A program made the position numbers and the translations under genes. DNA of 64,000 nt from JAUUSJ01 sp964439395. Lineage in GTDB: Bacteria; Bacillota; Clostridia; Lachnospirales; Lachnospiraceae. Of this stretch, positions 17,042-25,713 are shown piece after piece (the first letter of the stretch is position 1; each line of letters starts with the position of its first letter). Location of the stretch: positions 8,681 through 72,680 of the forward strand of contig CAYTNV010000018.1 in NCBI GenBank assembly GCA_964439395.1, written 5' to 3'. Under the pieces are notes generated by a model. It was not told the origin of the DNA. It saw only the letters and a program-made list of their open reading frames with translations, and searched no databases.

Positions 17042-18079
17042 TTATTCGTTTTTCTTAGATATCTGTTCTGTCTTTTTATTGACAAAATGATTCCAATCTC
17101 CTTTTAGCTTTTCCTCTGCCTCTAATTTAGTCATCTGCTTCTCTATATGTAATGTAATATTATTGATTACATCATAGGAGGAGCCGTGAATACTGCATCC
17201 TGCTGCTCTCACATGACCGCCTCCACCAAACTCTGCTGCAATTTTGGCCACATCGATATACTCGTTAGAGCGCATACTAACTTTGTAGAGAGATGGTTCT
17301 GTCTCATAGATTAAGATGGCGACCTCCACTCCCTCTGTGATACGAAGCTGATCGATAATTCCATCTAAATCTGCCGCCGTCATTCCATAGAAACGAAACC
17401 AACTTTGCTTAATCGCAGAAAAAATTACTTTTCCATCCATAATTAGAATGCTCTCAAGCAGAGCTCTGCCCAAAATTTGATTTTGTATATATGTCTTTTT
17501 ATAGAAAGTATCGTCAATAATTCTTGACTGATTCACTCCTTTTTCTAATAAATCTCCAGCTAAATACATTACTTTTTTTGTTGTGTTTTGATGCTTGAAC
17601 ACTCCTGTATCATGTACAATTCCCATATAAAATGCCTCGGCACATGCTTTTGACATTTTCTCTATATCTAATAATTCACATAGAATTTCACTTGTCGAGC
17701 TTCTGTCTGCCAAAATGACACTCTCATCTGCAAACCCCTTATTGCTAATATGGTGATCCACACAAAATGTTTTTTTTGCATTTTCGTACATACCTCCAAA
17801 GTCTCCAAGTCGCTCAATATCTCCACAGTCCAGACAGATAAATAAATCATAGACTGTCTTATTGTCAGGAATGGTTTTAATGGTCTGCGCTCCTGTTAAA
17901 AACTCAAATTCTGGTTTAATTGGCTGTAGATAGATATCTACTTTCTTTTGTGGATATTGTTCTATGACATACTGGCGTAGCCCTACGCAAGATCCTACGC
18001 AATCGCCGTCCGGTCTAATATGACCAGAGATTGCGATCTTTGTTGCCTCTTCAATTGCTTTTATTAACAGATTTGTCAT
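17042..18079 (-). CDS. nrnA: DHH/DHHA1 phosphoesterase (NrnA-type oligoribonuclease/pAp phosphatase)
   Basis: 345 residues. DHH-family motifs: ISGHIRPDGDCVGS (variant of motif I), CLDCGDIERLGD, the name-giving CVDHHISN, and a late GGGGHVRAAGC that binds the substrate phosphate. NrnA degrades 2-5-mer RNA and can remove the 3-phosphate of pAp. Its place between rbfA and truB is typical for Firmicutes. Confidence 0.92.
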   Translation of the reverse strand: MTNLLIKAIEEATKIAISGHIRPDGDCVGSCVGLRQYVIEQYPQKKVDIYLQPIKPEFEFLTGAQTIKTIPDNKTVYDLFICLDCGDIERLGDFGGMYENAKKTFCVDHHISNKGFADESVILADRSSTSEILCELLDIEKMSKACAEAFYMGIVHDTGVFKHQNTTKKVMYLAGDLLEKGVNQSRIIDDTFYKKTYIQNQILGRALLESILIMDGKVIFSAIKQSWFRFYGMTAADLDGIIDQLRITEGVEVAILIYETEPSLYKVSMRSNEYIDVAKIAAEFGGGGHVRAAGCSIHGSSYDVINNITLHIEKQMTKLEAEEKLKGDWNHFVNKKTEQISKKNE

Positions 18080-18135
18080 CTCTTTATCACCCTAATCCCT
18101 TTCTTTTTCATTCCCTGTATTAGCTAGAGCGAAAA

Positions 18136-18492
18136 TTATTCCCCTTTGGTTACCTGGTCAATTTTTTTTGACATCTCGATACCATATTCGATGGACTGGT
18201 CTAAAATAAAGATAAGTTCTGGAGTATTTCGAAGATTTAGCGTCCTCGCTAATTCTTTTCTCATAAATCCAACTCCCTTTTTTAGACCCGTCATTGTATT
18301 AAGCTTATCCTCCTCATTACCAAGAACACTAATATATACTTTGCATTGCTTTAGGTCAGGAGCAACCTCGCATTGCATAACAGTGGTCATTGGATGAATT
18401 CTTGGATCTTTCATTTCTCTTGCGATAATGCGGCTTAACTCTCTTTGAACTTCCGCATTAATTCGCGTATTCTTTACACTATTTTTTCTCAT
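18136..18492 (-). CDS. rbfA: 30S ribosome-binding factor A
   Basis: 118 residues. Shows RINAEVQRELSRIIAREMKDPRI, CKVYISVLG, and the LRNTPELIFILDQSIEYG motif. Helps mature the 16S rRNA 5-prime end and is needed in cold growth. Follows infB by 18 bases. Normal length. Confidence 0.95.
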   Translation of the reverse strand: MRKNSVKNTRINAEVQRELSRIIAREMKDPRIHPMTTVMQCEVAPDLKQCKVYISVLGNEEDKLNTMTGLKKGVGFMRKELARTLNLRNTPELIFILDQSIEYGIEMSKKIDQVTKGE

Positions 18493-18510
18493 ATTTCCCT
18501 CATCTTATTT

Positions 18511-21183
18511 CTATCTAGGAATTTCTTCCATAACAAATGCCTCAATCTGGTCTCCTTCTTTGACATCATTATATTTTTCAAATACAAGACCACATTCATA
18601 GCCAGCCTTTACTTCTTTTACATCATCTTTAAATCTCTTGAGAGATGCAAGTGTTCCCTCGTAGATAACGATACCATCTCTGACAATCCTTACTTTGCTA
18701 TTTCTAGATACAATACCATCTTTTACAAAGGAACCAGCGATTGTTCCAACGCCAGATGCCTTAAAAGTTGTTCTTACTTCTGCATGACCTGTCACTTTTT
18801 CTTCAAATACTGGGTCAAGCATACCTTTCATAGCTGCCTCAATATCCTCAATTGCGTTATAGATAACACGGTAAAGGCGAAGGTCTACTTTTTCTTGTTC
18901 TGCAATAGATTTCGCCATATTGTCTGGTCTTACGTTAAATCCGATAATAATCGCATTGGATGCAGATGCCAATATAACGTCAGATTCATTAATGGCACCA
19001 ACACCGCCGTGAATTACTTTAATTACGACTTCATCGTTAGATAACTTCACTAAACTCTGTTTTACAGCCTCCACAGATCCCTGTACGTCGGCTTTTACGA
19101 CGATATTTAATTCTTTGACATTACCTGCCTGAATCTGGTCAAATAAGTCATTTAAGGACATTTTAGATTTTGTATCTGCGAGAAGTTTCTCTCTATTATA
19201 TGCGAAAAATGCTTCTGCTGTTGTACGAGCCTCTTTCTCACTGTTCATCGCCATCATAATCTCGCCGGCAAAAGGAACTTCATTTAGTCCTAAAATCTCA
19301 ACTGGAGTAGATGGACCAGCTTTCTTAATATTTCTTCCTTTATCATCCACCATCGCACGAATTTTACCGTATGTGCTTCCGATAGATACGCTGTCTCCAA
19401 CTTTTAAAGTACCTTTTTGTACCAAAATTGTTGCAACAGGTCCTTTTCCTTTGTCAAGTTTCGCCTCGATAACAATACCTCTCGCATTACGGTTTGGATT
19501 CGCCTTAAGCTCAAGCATCTCAGCTGTAAGAGTAATCATCTCAAGTAAATCCTCAAGACCTTCTTTTGTATGAGCAGATACAGGAACAAACGCAGTCTGA
19601 CCACCCCAGTCCTCTGCCACAAGCTCATACTCCATAAGTTCTTGTTTTACACGCTCTACATTTGCGCTCTCTTTATCAATCTTATTGACAGCAACGATAA
19701 TCTCAACCCCTGCCGCCTTCGCATGATTAATAGCCTCTACTGTCTGCGGCATAACGCCATCGTCTGCTGCAACTACTAGGATGGCGATATCGGTAGACTG
19801 AGCCCCCCTCATACGCATGGAGGTGAACGCCTCATGTCCTGGAGTATCCAGGAATGTAATTTTTTGATCTCCAACATTCACTACATAGGCACCGATATGC
19901 TGTGTAATACCACCTGCCTCGCCTGCTGTTACTCTAGTCTGGCGGATTGCATCAAGTAATGAAGTCTTACCGTGGTCTACATGACCCATAACACAGACTA
20001 CTGGGGAGCGCTCCTCCATTAAGGATTCATCCTCATCATCTTCTTTTAAAAGCTCCTCGATTACATCGACAACCTCTTCCTGCTCTGTAATATAATTATA
20101 CTCAAGTGCAATTTCTTCTGCCTGCTCAAAGCTAAGCTCAGAGTTTACAGTAAGCATCTTACCTTCTAAGAAAAGTTTTTTAATAATCGTTGCAGCTGGA
20201 GTCTTAATTGCTGTCGCTAACTCACCGACTGTCATGGACTCTGGCAATGTAACTGTCTTTACTTTATCTTCTTCTGGCTCTTTTGGTGCGGGAGCCGGAG
20301 CCTGTTTTGGTTTTACTGGCTTCTCCCACTGATTATTCTTATTGTTTTTATTATTTTTATTTTTCTGATTTTTATTTTTGAAGCTATTTTTTCCGCCCCT
20401 TGACTTATCTGGTCTTCCGTCTTCCATCTGGCTTTCCAAGCGGTCCGCACGTGTTAACTTCTCGTTATTGCGGTCTAATCTCTCGCGTCTTTCGTTTTTA
20501 TCACTCTTTACGAATTCATTGGAGGAAGATTTTTTGCTGTTTCTTCTCTGAGAGTTTTGGAATTCACTGAGTACATTTGACTGATCTTTTCCAAAGTCGC
20601 GGTCTCTATCTCTGTTTCTTCCATCGCGGTTATTATTTCTTCCATCTCTACTCTGATTATCACTATTAAATCTTCCACCTTGACGGTTATCAGAGCGCTC
20701 TTGGCGATTGCCCTGGTTATTATTATTCCATTTTTTTGGTCCTCTATTCTCGCCGCGGTTATTATCACGGGACTCTCTCTGTGTTCTTCCTCCCTCGCGG
20801 TTTTCTCTTTGACCTCTATTTCCATCGCCTCTTTGTCTTATGCCTTCGCGATTTTCTCTTTGACCTTTATTTCCATCACCACGCTGTCTTGCACCATCGC
20901 GATTTTCTCTTTGACCTCTATTTTCTTTATGATTTCTCTCCTCTCTAGGAGTTCTTGTCTCTTTTTGTTCTTTTTCTTCTCTTTTTCTCATCATATTCTT
21001 TACCGCCTCACTTTTTTCAGGACGTTTTTTCTTAAAATAATCACTTAACCATGATACATGCTCATCGCTTAATGTGCTCATATGACTCTTTACTTCTACG
21101 CCCTTTTTCTGTAATGCTGATATTATATCATTATTTGCTTTATTTAATGCTTTCGCAACTTCATATACTCGTTTTTTTGGCAT
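18511..21183 (-). CDS. infB: Translation initiation factor IF-2
   Basis: 890 residues. IF2_N domain at 1-52 (KRVYEVAKALNKANNDI). A long Arg/Asn/Gly/Lys-rich region at about 60-330 carries three tandem 17-residue units (about 90-140). A second IF2_N-like domain follows, then the GTPase core with VCVMGHVDHGKTSLLDA, LDTPGHEAF and VAVNKIDK, and domains III-IV (GFNVRPD; RVIYNAIEDIEAAMKG). It brings fMet-tRNA to the 30S subunit and hydrolyses GTP on subunit joining. The low-complexity linker is unusually basic and repeat-rich; the rest is ordinary. Confidence 0.97.
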   Translation of the reverse strand: MPKKRVYEVAKALNKANNDIISALQKKGVEVKSHMSTLSDEHVSWLSDYFKKKRPEKSEAVKNMMRKREEKEQKETRTPREERNHKENRGQRENRDGARQRGDGNKGQRENREGIRQRGDGNRGQRENREGGRTQRESRDNNRGENRGPKKWNNNNQGNRQERSDNRQGGRFNSDNQSRDGRNNNRDGRNRDRDRDFGKDQSNVLSEFQNSQRRNSKKSSSNEFVKSDKNERRERLDRNNEKLTRADRLESQMEDGRPDKSRGGKNSFKNKNQKNKNNKNNKNNQWEKPVKPKQAPAPAPKEPEEDKVKTVTLPESMTVGELATAIKTPAATIIKKLFLEGKMLTVNSELSFEQAEEIALEYNYITEQEEVVDVIEELLKEDDEDESLMEERSPVVCVMGHVDHGKTSLLDAIRQTRVTAGEAGGITQHIGAYVVNVGDQKITFLDTPGHEAFTSMRMRGAQSTDIAILVVAADDGVMPQTVEAINHAKAAGVEIIVAVNKIDKESANVERVKQELMEYELVAEDWGGQTAFVPVSAHTKEGLEDLLEMITLTAEMLELKANPNRNARGIVIEAKLDKGKGPVATILVQKGTLKVGDSVSIGSTYGKIRAMVDDKGRNIKKAGPSTPVEILGLNEVPFAGEIMMAMNSEKEARTTAEAFFAYNREKLLADTKSKMSLNDLFDQIQAGNVKELNIVVKADVQGSVEAVKQSLVKLSNDEVVIKVIHGGVGAINESDVILASASNAIIIGFNVRPDNMAKSIAEQEKVDLRLYRVIYNAIEDIEAAMKGMLDPVFEEKVTGHAEVRTTFKASGVGTIAGSFVKDGIVSRNSKVRIVRDGIVIYEGTLASLKRFKDDVKEVKAGYECGLVFEKYNDVKEGDQIEAFVMEEIPR
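20764..20916 (-). repeat. Three tandem 51-base units inside infB
   Basis: They encode the 17-residue unit GQRENREGxRQRGDGNx at residues 90-106 and 107-123, and a partly diverged third at 124-140. Unit boundaries were assigned by eye from the protein. The repeats lie in the disordered region between the N-terminal domains. Confidence 0.8.
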
Positions 21184-21230
21184 ATGCTACACCTCCATAT
21201 TTCTGCTTGGTTGCCTGCAACGCAGGCGGC

Positions 21231-21539
21231 TCAGTTTACAAGTTTCTTTTTGACAGAGTTAGCAAAGCCAACATCTGTAATAGCCATGGATGCTCTCTTT
21301 TCTTTACCCATGGAATGTCCCAATTCTAATTTGGTACTAAAAATATAGAGGGGCACTTTATAATAATTACACATATTGGTAAACATTTTCTTCGTGTTTG
21401 CAGAAGCATCACTTGCAATAAGAACGAGACATGCCTTGCCCGCCTTTATTGCATTTTCTGTTGAAAATTCTCCACTGACTGTCTTTCCTGCCTTCGTGGC
21501 AAGGGAAATCATCGATAATATATTATTGCTCTGATTCAA
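21231..21539 (-). CDS. ylxQ: L7Ae-family ribosomal protein YlxQ
   Basis: 102 residues starting at TTG 21539, which has AAGGAG 10 bases upstream; an internal ATG at 21512 is the alternative. Contains SMISLATKAGKTVSGEFSTE, KACLVLIASDASANTKKMF, and LGHSMGKEKRASMAI, the L7Ae/L30e/S12e/Gadd45 fold pattern. YlxQ binds K-turn-type RNA. Its start overlaps the ylxR stop by 17 bases, pointing to translational coupling. Confidence 0.9.
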   Translation of the reverse strand: MNQSNNILSMISLATKAGKTVSGEFSTENAIKAGKACLVLIASDASANTKKMFTNMCNYYKVPLYIFSTKLELGHSMGKEKRASMAITDVGFANSVKKKLVN

Positions 21540-21801
21540 GCTCTATCAACTCCTTTGACAGCTTCTGATAAATCTCTTCAGGAATTTTAATCTTTAAAGA
21601 ACGCTCAAATCCTTTATTTTTTACTGCTTTCTTAAAACATTCCGAAGAGAAACAGACATAGGCACCACGACCATTTTTCTTGCCTGTTGTATCGAGCTCC
21701 ACCTGCTCTTCTTTTGTCTTAATGACACGAATGAGTTGCTTTTTGGGCATCATCTCGCGACATCCCACACATTGCCTGAGTGGAATCTTCTTTTTTATCA
21801 T
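21523..21801 (-). CDS. ylxR: YlxR family RNA-binding protein (RnpM)
   Basis: 92 residues. Shows IPLRQCVGCREMMPKKQLIRVI, GKKNGRGAYVCFSSECFKKA and the basic C-terminus of DUF448 proteins. In Bacillus subtilis this protein binds RNase P RNA, hence the name RnpM. Always found between nusA and ylxQ, as here. Confidence 0.93.
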   Translation of the reverse strand: MIKKKIPLRQCVGCREMMPKKQLIRVIKTKEEQVELDTTGKKNGRGAYVCFSSECFKKAVKNKGFERSLKIKIPEEIYQKLSKELIELESEQ

Positions 21802-21962
21802 TTATCATCACTTCCCACTTATCTGGCCAAGCGAAGGATTATGTAAATTTTCTAAATCCCTGCTTTATCCAGCTATATCTAAACTATTTGATATTTTCGC
21901 TATACTGGATCAGACTCACTTTTTTCTTTATTTATGAAAAACTATCTGCTCTTTTATAGCTC

Positions 21963-23234
21963 TTACTCTTTGGATTCTTCTATATCCTCCTCATCGTACT
22001 CAGATTCTTCTTCATACTCTTCATCCTCAGAGTCACTTTCTCTTGACTCCTCGTCATACTCCTCATAATCATCATCTTCATATTGTTCGGATTCTAATTT
22101 TTCTCCCTCATAATCCTCTGACACGCTGTACTCTTCCTCGTCATAGTCATCGAAATCATCCAAAACTTCTTCTTGTATTTCTAATTCTTTTTGGGCCCAC
22201 TCTGCTGCCTGACTCTCACTCTTAATATCAATTTTATATCCTGTAAGTTTTGCAGCAAGTCTCGCATTTTGTCCTTCCTTACCAATGGCAAGAGAAAGCT
22301 GATAATCTGGAACGATAACTCTCGCACTCTTTTCATCGTCTTCCACCGCGACAGACACAACTTTAGACGGACTAAGTGCATTTTCAATTAATATTTCTGG
22401 CTCTGGGCTCCAATTGATAATATCAATTTTTTCACCCTTCAAGTCATTCACAATGGCATTTACTCTTGCTCCATTTAATCCTACGCAAGCTCCAACTGGA
22501 TCTACATTAGGATCATTAGACCATACGGCAATTTTTGTTCTAGAGCCTGGCTCTCTTGAAATACTCTTAATCTCAACAATACCGTCCATAATCTCAGAAA
22601 CTTCCTTCTCAAAAAGTCTCTTTACAAGCTCTGGATGAGATCTAGAAACTAAAATCTTAGGTCCCTTATTGGTATCCTTTACTTCTACGATATAAAGTTT
22701 AATTCTCTCCGTCGGACGGAAATACTCTCCTCTTACCTGTTCATTTTCAGTGAGGAGGGCATCTGTTCTGTCATCTAAGCTGACACTAATATTTCTTCCA
22801 ACGTATCTTTGTACCACACCAGTTACGACATCTTTTTCTTTCTGATAGAAATGGTCAAATACGACCTTTCTTTCTTCTTCTTTAATCTTTTGTACTATAA
22901 CACTTCTCGCATGCTGTGCAGCAATACGTCCAAAATTCTTTGGAGTAATCTCTACATTTACAATATCGCCAAGATCATAGGATACATTTCTCATCTTCGC
23001 CTGTGCAAGGCTAATCTCCATAACTGGATCTTCTACTTCCTCCACCACTGTTTTTTCTGCGTAGACAGAAATATCTCCCGTTACCCTATCCATATTTACT
23101 CTTACATTATCTGCTTTTCCAAAATCTCTCTTATAGGCAGCAACCAAAGATGCCTCCACTGCCTCCATAATGACTTCTTTATGAATCCCTTTTTCTTTCT
23201 CCAATTGATTCAATGCATCAATTAATTCGCTCAT
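21963..23234 (-). CDS. nusA: Transcription elongation factor NusA
   Basis: 423 residues. The N-terminal RNA-polymerase-binding domain begins ELIDALNQLEKEKGIHKEVI, followed by S1 (DDRTDALLTENEQ region), KH1 (VDPVGACVGLNGARVNAIV) and KH2 (IGKEGQNARLAAKLTG). Residues about 345-423 form a hyperacidic tail made almost only of Glu, Asp, Ser and Tyr. The core is normal for Gram-positive NusA; the acidic tail replaces the AR repeats found in enteric NusA. Second gene of the operon, 21 bases after rimP. Confidence 0.96.
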   Translation of the reverse strand: MSELIDALNQLEKEKGIHKEVIMEAVEASLVAAYKRDFGKADNVRVNMDRVTGDISVYAEKTVVEEVEDPVMEISLAQAKMRNVSYDLGDIVNVEITPKNFGRIAAQHARSVIVQKIKEEERKVVFDHFYQKEKDVVTGVVQRYVGRNISVSLDDRTDALLTENEQVRGEYFRPTERIKLYIVEVKDTNKGPKILVSRSHPELVKRLFEKEVSEIMDGIVEIKSISREPGSRTKIAVWSNDPNVDPVGACVGLNGARVNAIVNDLKGEKIDIINWSPEPEILIENALSPSKVVSVAVEDDEKSARVIVPDYQLSLAIGKEGQNARLAAKLTGYKIDIKSESQAAEWAQKELEIQEEVLDDFDDYDEEEYSVSEDYEGEKLESEQYEDDDYEEYDEESRESDSEDEEYEEESEYDEEDIEESKE

Positions 23235-23255
23235 TTTTCTTCTCCTTTATACTTA

Positions 23256-23717
23256 CTAAAAATGAATCGCCAAGTGAATATTTGCGATATCCTTTCTTGC
23301 AAAAGTAAAATCTTCTCCTTCAATGTCAACTACAATATTTTTTTCATCATAAGATTTTAAAAATCCTGTAAACTCTTTTTGCTTGTCGATTGCCTTATAA
23401 AGCTTTATCTCCACTTCCTCGCCAAGGCTTCTCTTAAAGTCCTTATCTTTTTTTAGAGTTCTTCCAAGTCCTGGTGAACTTACTTCTAATATATAGGCAT
23501 CTTCTAAGAAATTTTCCTCATCTAATTTTTGCTCTAACGCACGACTAATGAAAACACAGTCATCGATATTAATGCCGCCTTCTTTGTCAGCGTAGACGCG
23601 AAGATACCAGTTTACACCTTCTTTTACATACTCTACATCTACGAGCTCAAAATTGCCCTCCTCAATAATCGGAGTGACAAGCTCCTCTGTTCTTTTTTCT
23701 ATATCGGAACGTTTCAT
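23256..23717 (-). CDS. rimP: Ribosome maturation factor RimP
   Basis: 153 residues. Motifs FELVDVEYVKEGVNWYLRVYADKEGG, DDCVFISRALEQKLDEE, and YILEVSSPGLGRTLKKDKDF are diagnostic. Acts in 30S subunit assembly. First gene of the long operon; promoter at 23886-23914 and a leader hairpin at 23820-23862. Start ATG at 23717 with AAGGTG. Confidence 0.95.
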   Translation of the reverse strand: MKRSDIEKRTEELVTPIIEEGNFELVDVEYVKEGVNWYLRVYADKEGGINIDDCVFISRALEQKLDEENFLEDAYILEVSSPGLGRTLKKDKDFKRSLGEEVEIKLYKAIDKQKEFTGFLKSYDEKNIVVDIEGEDFTFARKDIANIHLAIHF

Positions 23718-23819
23718 TGTATCACCTTCTCTCTAACCTTCCAAAAAGTTCGATTGCCCTGCATCTTAGCAGTCTTGCAATAAAACTATCTTTTCTTTCC
23801 TATATATATAGAAAGACTA

Positions 23820-23862
23820 TGACATGAAAGAAGAGTGGACAAATGCCCACTCTCTTATGTCT
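23820..23862 (-). promoter_or_regulatory. Large hairpin in the rimP-nusA operon leader
   Basis: Minus-strand GACAT-AAGAGAGTGG pairs with CCACTCTTCTTTC-ATGTC around an 8-base loop. It is followed by a T-rich but interrupted tract (TAGTCTTTCTATAT). It lies between the promoter at 23886-23914 and rimP. It may act as an attenuator of the operon or as a weak terminator for the gene upstream. Confidence 0.55.
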
Positions 23863-23885
23863 CTTCTATACATACTCTGTCTAAT

Positions 23886-23914
23886 ACTATATCATATATT
23901 TTTTTGAAAAACAA
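23886..23914 (-). promoter_or_regulatory. Promoter of the rimP-nusA-infB operon
   Basis: Minus-strand TTGTTT (23914-23909), 17-base spacer, TATAGT (23891-23886). The start point would be near 23879, giving a leader of about 160 bases. Confidence 0.5.
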
Positions 23915-23944
23915 GAGGAATTTAAAAAATTCTAAAAATTAAAA

Positions 23945-24505
23945 TTAAAAAATCACTCTTTCTTCCGTGACAATACAATCTGGCCTTTGATCAAACTCCT
24001 CTGTCGGCACAAAATCAATCACCTGAAACTCATAGGCAATGGCAATTTTTTTGAGATTTTGATGTCTTTTTAAATATCTATCGTAAAATCCTCCGCCGTA
24101 TCCAACTCGATTTTTCTGCTCATCAAATGCCACTCCCGGCATAATTATGAGAGCCTCATCATCCTCTATTTTTGTCTGATTACTCGGAACAGGCTCCAAA
24201 ATGCCATGCTTATCCAGCACGAGCTCCTCGTTTGAAGAAAAAGTAAAAAACTCCATCTCTTTTCCAAGCACGGTCGGAGCTGCGACTATTTTTTTTTGCC
24301 GTCTCGCCTCATCAATGATATAACCCGTCATTATCTCACCGTTATAACTCATATAGACAAGAATTGTACTCGCAGCTTGAAATACATCTAATTCCATTAA
24401 CCTTTTTGTACAATTTTTAGACATCCGTTCTTGTTCTTCTTCACTCAAAGCTCTTCTCTTTTTTAAAATTTCACTTCTAATTTGCTTTTTCGTGTTTTTT
24501 TCCAT
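23945..24505 (-). CDS. 5-formyltetrahydrofolate cyclo-ligase
   Basis: 186 residues from the ATG at 24505, preceded by GGTG six bases upstream; an earlier ATG at 24535 abuts its GAGG too closely. Basic N-terminus KKQIRSEILKKRRALSEEE, then the C-terminal IIMPGVAFDEQKNRVGYGGGFYDRYL motif that binds ATP and folate. Converts 5-formyl-THF to methenyl-THF with ATP. Overlaps the DUF896 gene by 29 bases, so the two are coupled. Confidence 0.93.
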   Translation of the reverse strand: MEKNTKKQIRSEILKKRRALSEEEQERMSKNCTKRLMELDVFQAASTILVYMSYNGEIMTGYIIDEARRQKKIVAAPTVLGKEMEFFTFSSNEELVLDKHGILEPVPSNQTKIEDDEALIIMPGVAFDEQKNRVGYGGGFYDRYLKRHQNLKKIAIAYEFQVIDFVPTEEFDQRPDCIVTEERVIF

Positions 24506-24704
24506 ATTTTTCACCAAGGTCTGTAATTGTTCCATCCTCGTTTTCTACGCTCACATTATTTAATGTTGCCCTTAAATTTTTGCGAATTGCCTGGACATAT
24601 TCTGTGCGGAGCGCTTTTTGCTCTGCTTTTTCCTCCTCGGTCAATCCTACTTCCTTTGCCTTATGGTAAAGCTCATTAATTCTTGCAATTTTCTCCTCGT
24701 TCAT
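24477..24704 (-). CDS. DUF896 (YnzC-like) protein
   Basis: 75 residues. The family pattern is obvious: IARINELYHKAKEVGLTEEEKAEQKALRTEYV, split here as a helical hairpin, then IRKNLRATLNNVSVENEDG. Small cytoplasmic helical proteins of unknown function, widespread in Firmicutes; Bacillus YneB-operon homologues are SOS-linked, which nothing here shows. Good AGGAGG ribosome binding site. Confidence 0.9.
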   Translation of the reverse strand: MNEEKIARINELYHKAKEVGLTEEEKAEQKALRTEYVQAIRKNLRATLNNVSVENEDGTITDLGEKYGKKHEKAN

Positions 24705-24792
24705 ATCAAAACCTCCTTCATGTTTTCTCTTTCAAAATCTTTTTAACTTTTATTTGAGGCAAAAACAGCTTCGCTGTTTCATAAGGGATATT

Positions 24793-25665
24793 TTATTGCC
24801 TATATTGTTTTTTATACATCAAGTATTCTTTCTTTTCTATATAACTTACAATATTAAATTCCTCTCTCTTATGAGCCAAGAAGAGTGTTCCCACTTCCTT
24901 GCCTTCAATGATATCATTTAATACTGAGACATCTGCCCCGCTTGCGATAACCATATCCGCACCAGAATCCGTACAGATTGGAGCAGCTGCAAGCTTTGTC
25001 GCCATACCTCCTGTTCCAAGGTTTGACGTAACTCCCTTTGCCATATCTAAAATTTTATCATCCACTGTCTTAATTTCTTTAATTAATTGAGCATCCAGAT
25101 TTTTATGTGGGTCATCTGTGTAAAATCCGTCAATATCTGTGAGAAGAACAAGTAGATCTGCGCCAACTAAGGCACAAATCACTGCGGACAATGTATCGTT
25201 ATCACCAAACTCAATCTCCTCCGTCGACACAGTATCGTTTTCATTTACGATTGGAATAATGCCGTGACAAAAAAGCTGCTCAAATGTATTTCTCGCATTT
25301 CTTCTTCTCACTTCTTTAATCATCGTCTCTTTTGTTATTAAAATCTGTGCTGCTTTTTGATTATACTCTGCAAAAAGCTTTTGGTAGATAGAAATTAATC
25401 TTCCCTGCCCGACTGCTGCACAAGCCTGCTTTAATGGGAGCGTATCTGGTTTTTTGGTAAGTCCCATAAGCCTTCTTCCAACGCCAACTGCACCAGAGCT
25501 TACAAGCACGACGTCCTTTCCCTGATTTCGGAAATCAGATAAAATACGAACTAGCTTTTCTAGCTTTCCAAAATCAAGTCCTCCTGTCTCCTCATGTACA
25601 AGGGAAGAGGAGCCAATTTTTACAACAATTTTTTTCTTATTCTTTAGTTTCTCTCTATTATTCAT
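24793..25665 (-). CDS. proB: Glutamate 5-kinase, short form without PUA domain
   Basis: 290 residues, amino-acid-kinase fold: KKIVVKIGSSSLVHE, DVVLVSSGAVGVGRRLMG, IVNENDTVSTEEIEFGDNDTLSA, and GTGGMATKLAAA. It phosphorylates glutamate for proline synthesis. Many ProB proteins are about 370 residues with a C-terminal PUA domain, which is absent here. No proA adjoins it in the window. Between this gene and DUF896 there is a small AAACAGC-TTC-GCTGTTT hairpin at 24762-24778. Confidence 0.93.
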   Translation of the reverse strand: MNNREKLKNKKKIVVKIGSSSLVHEETGGLDFGKLEKLVRILSDFRNQGKDVVLVSSGAVGVGRRLMGLTKKPDTLPLKQACAAVGQGRLISIYQKLFAEYNQKAAQILITKETMIKEVRRRNARNTFEQLFCHGIIPIVNENDTVSTEEIEFGDNDTLSAVICALVGADLLVLLTDIDGFYTDDPHKNLDAQLIKEIKTVDDKILDMAKGVTSNLGTGGMATKLAAAPICTDSGADMVIASGADVSVLNDIIEGKEVGTLFLAHKREEFNIVSYIEKKEYLMYKKQYRQ

Positions 25666-25713
25666 TATTCATCCTCTTTTTCTTTTCATATTTATATATA
25701 AATGGAACTTTCA

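Noticed and set aside
18445..19044. 199-codon plus-strand frame
   Set aside because: Shadow of infB and rbfA without ribosome binding site or recognisable domains.
20764..20916. Repeats in infB as a possible CRISPR
   Set aside because: They are in frame, code for a repeated peptide and have no spacers.
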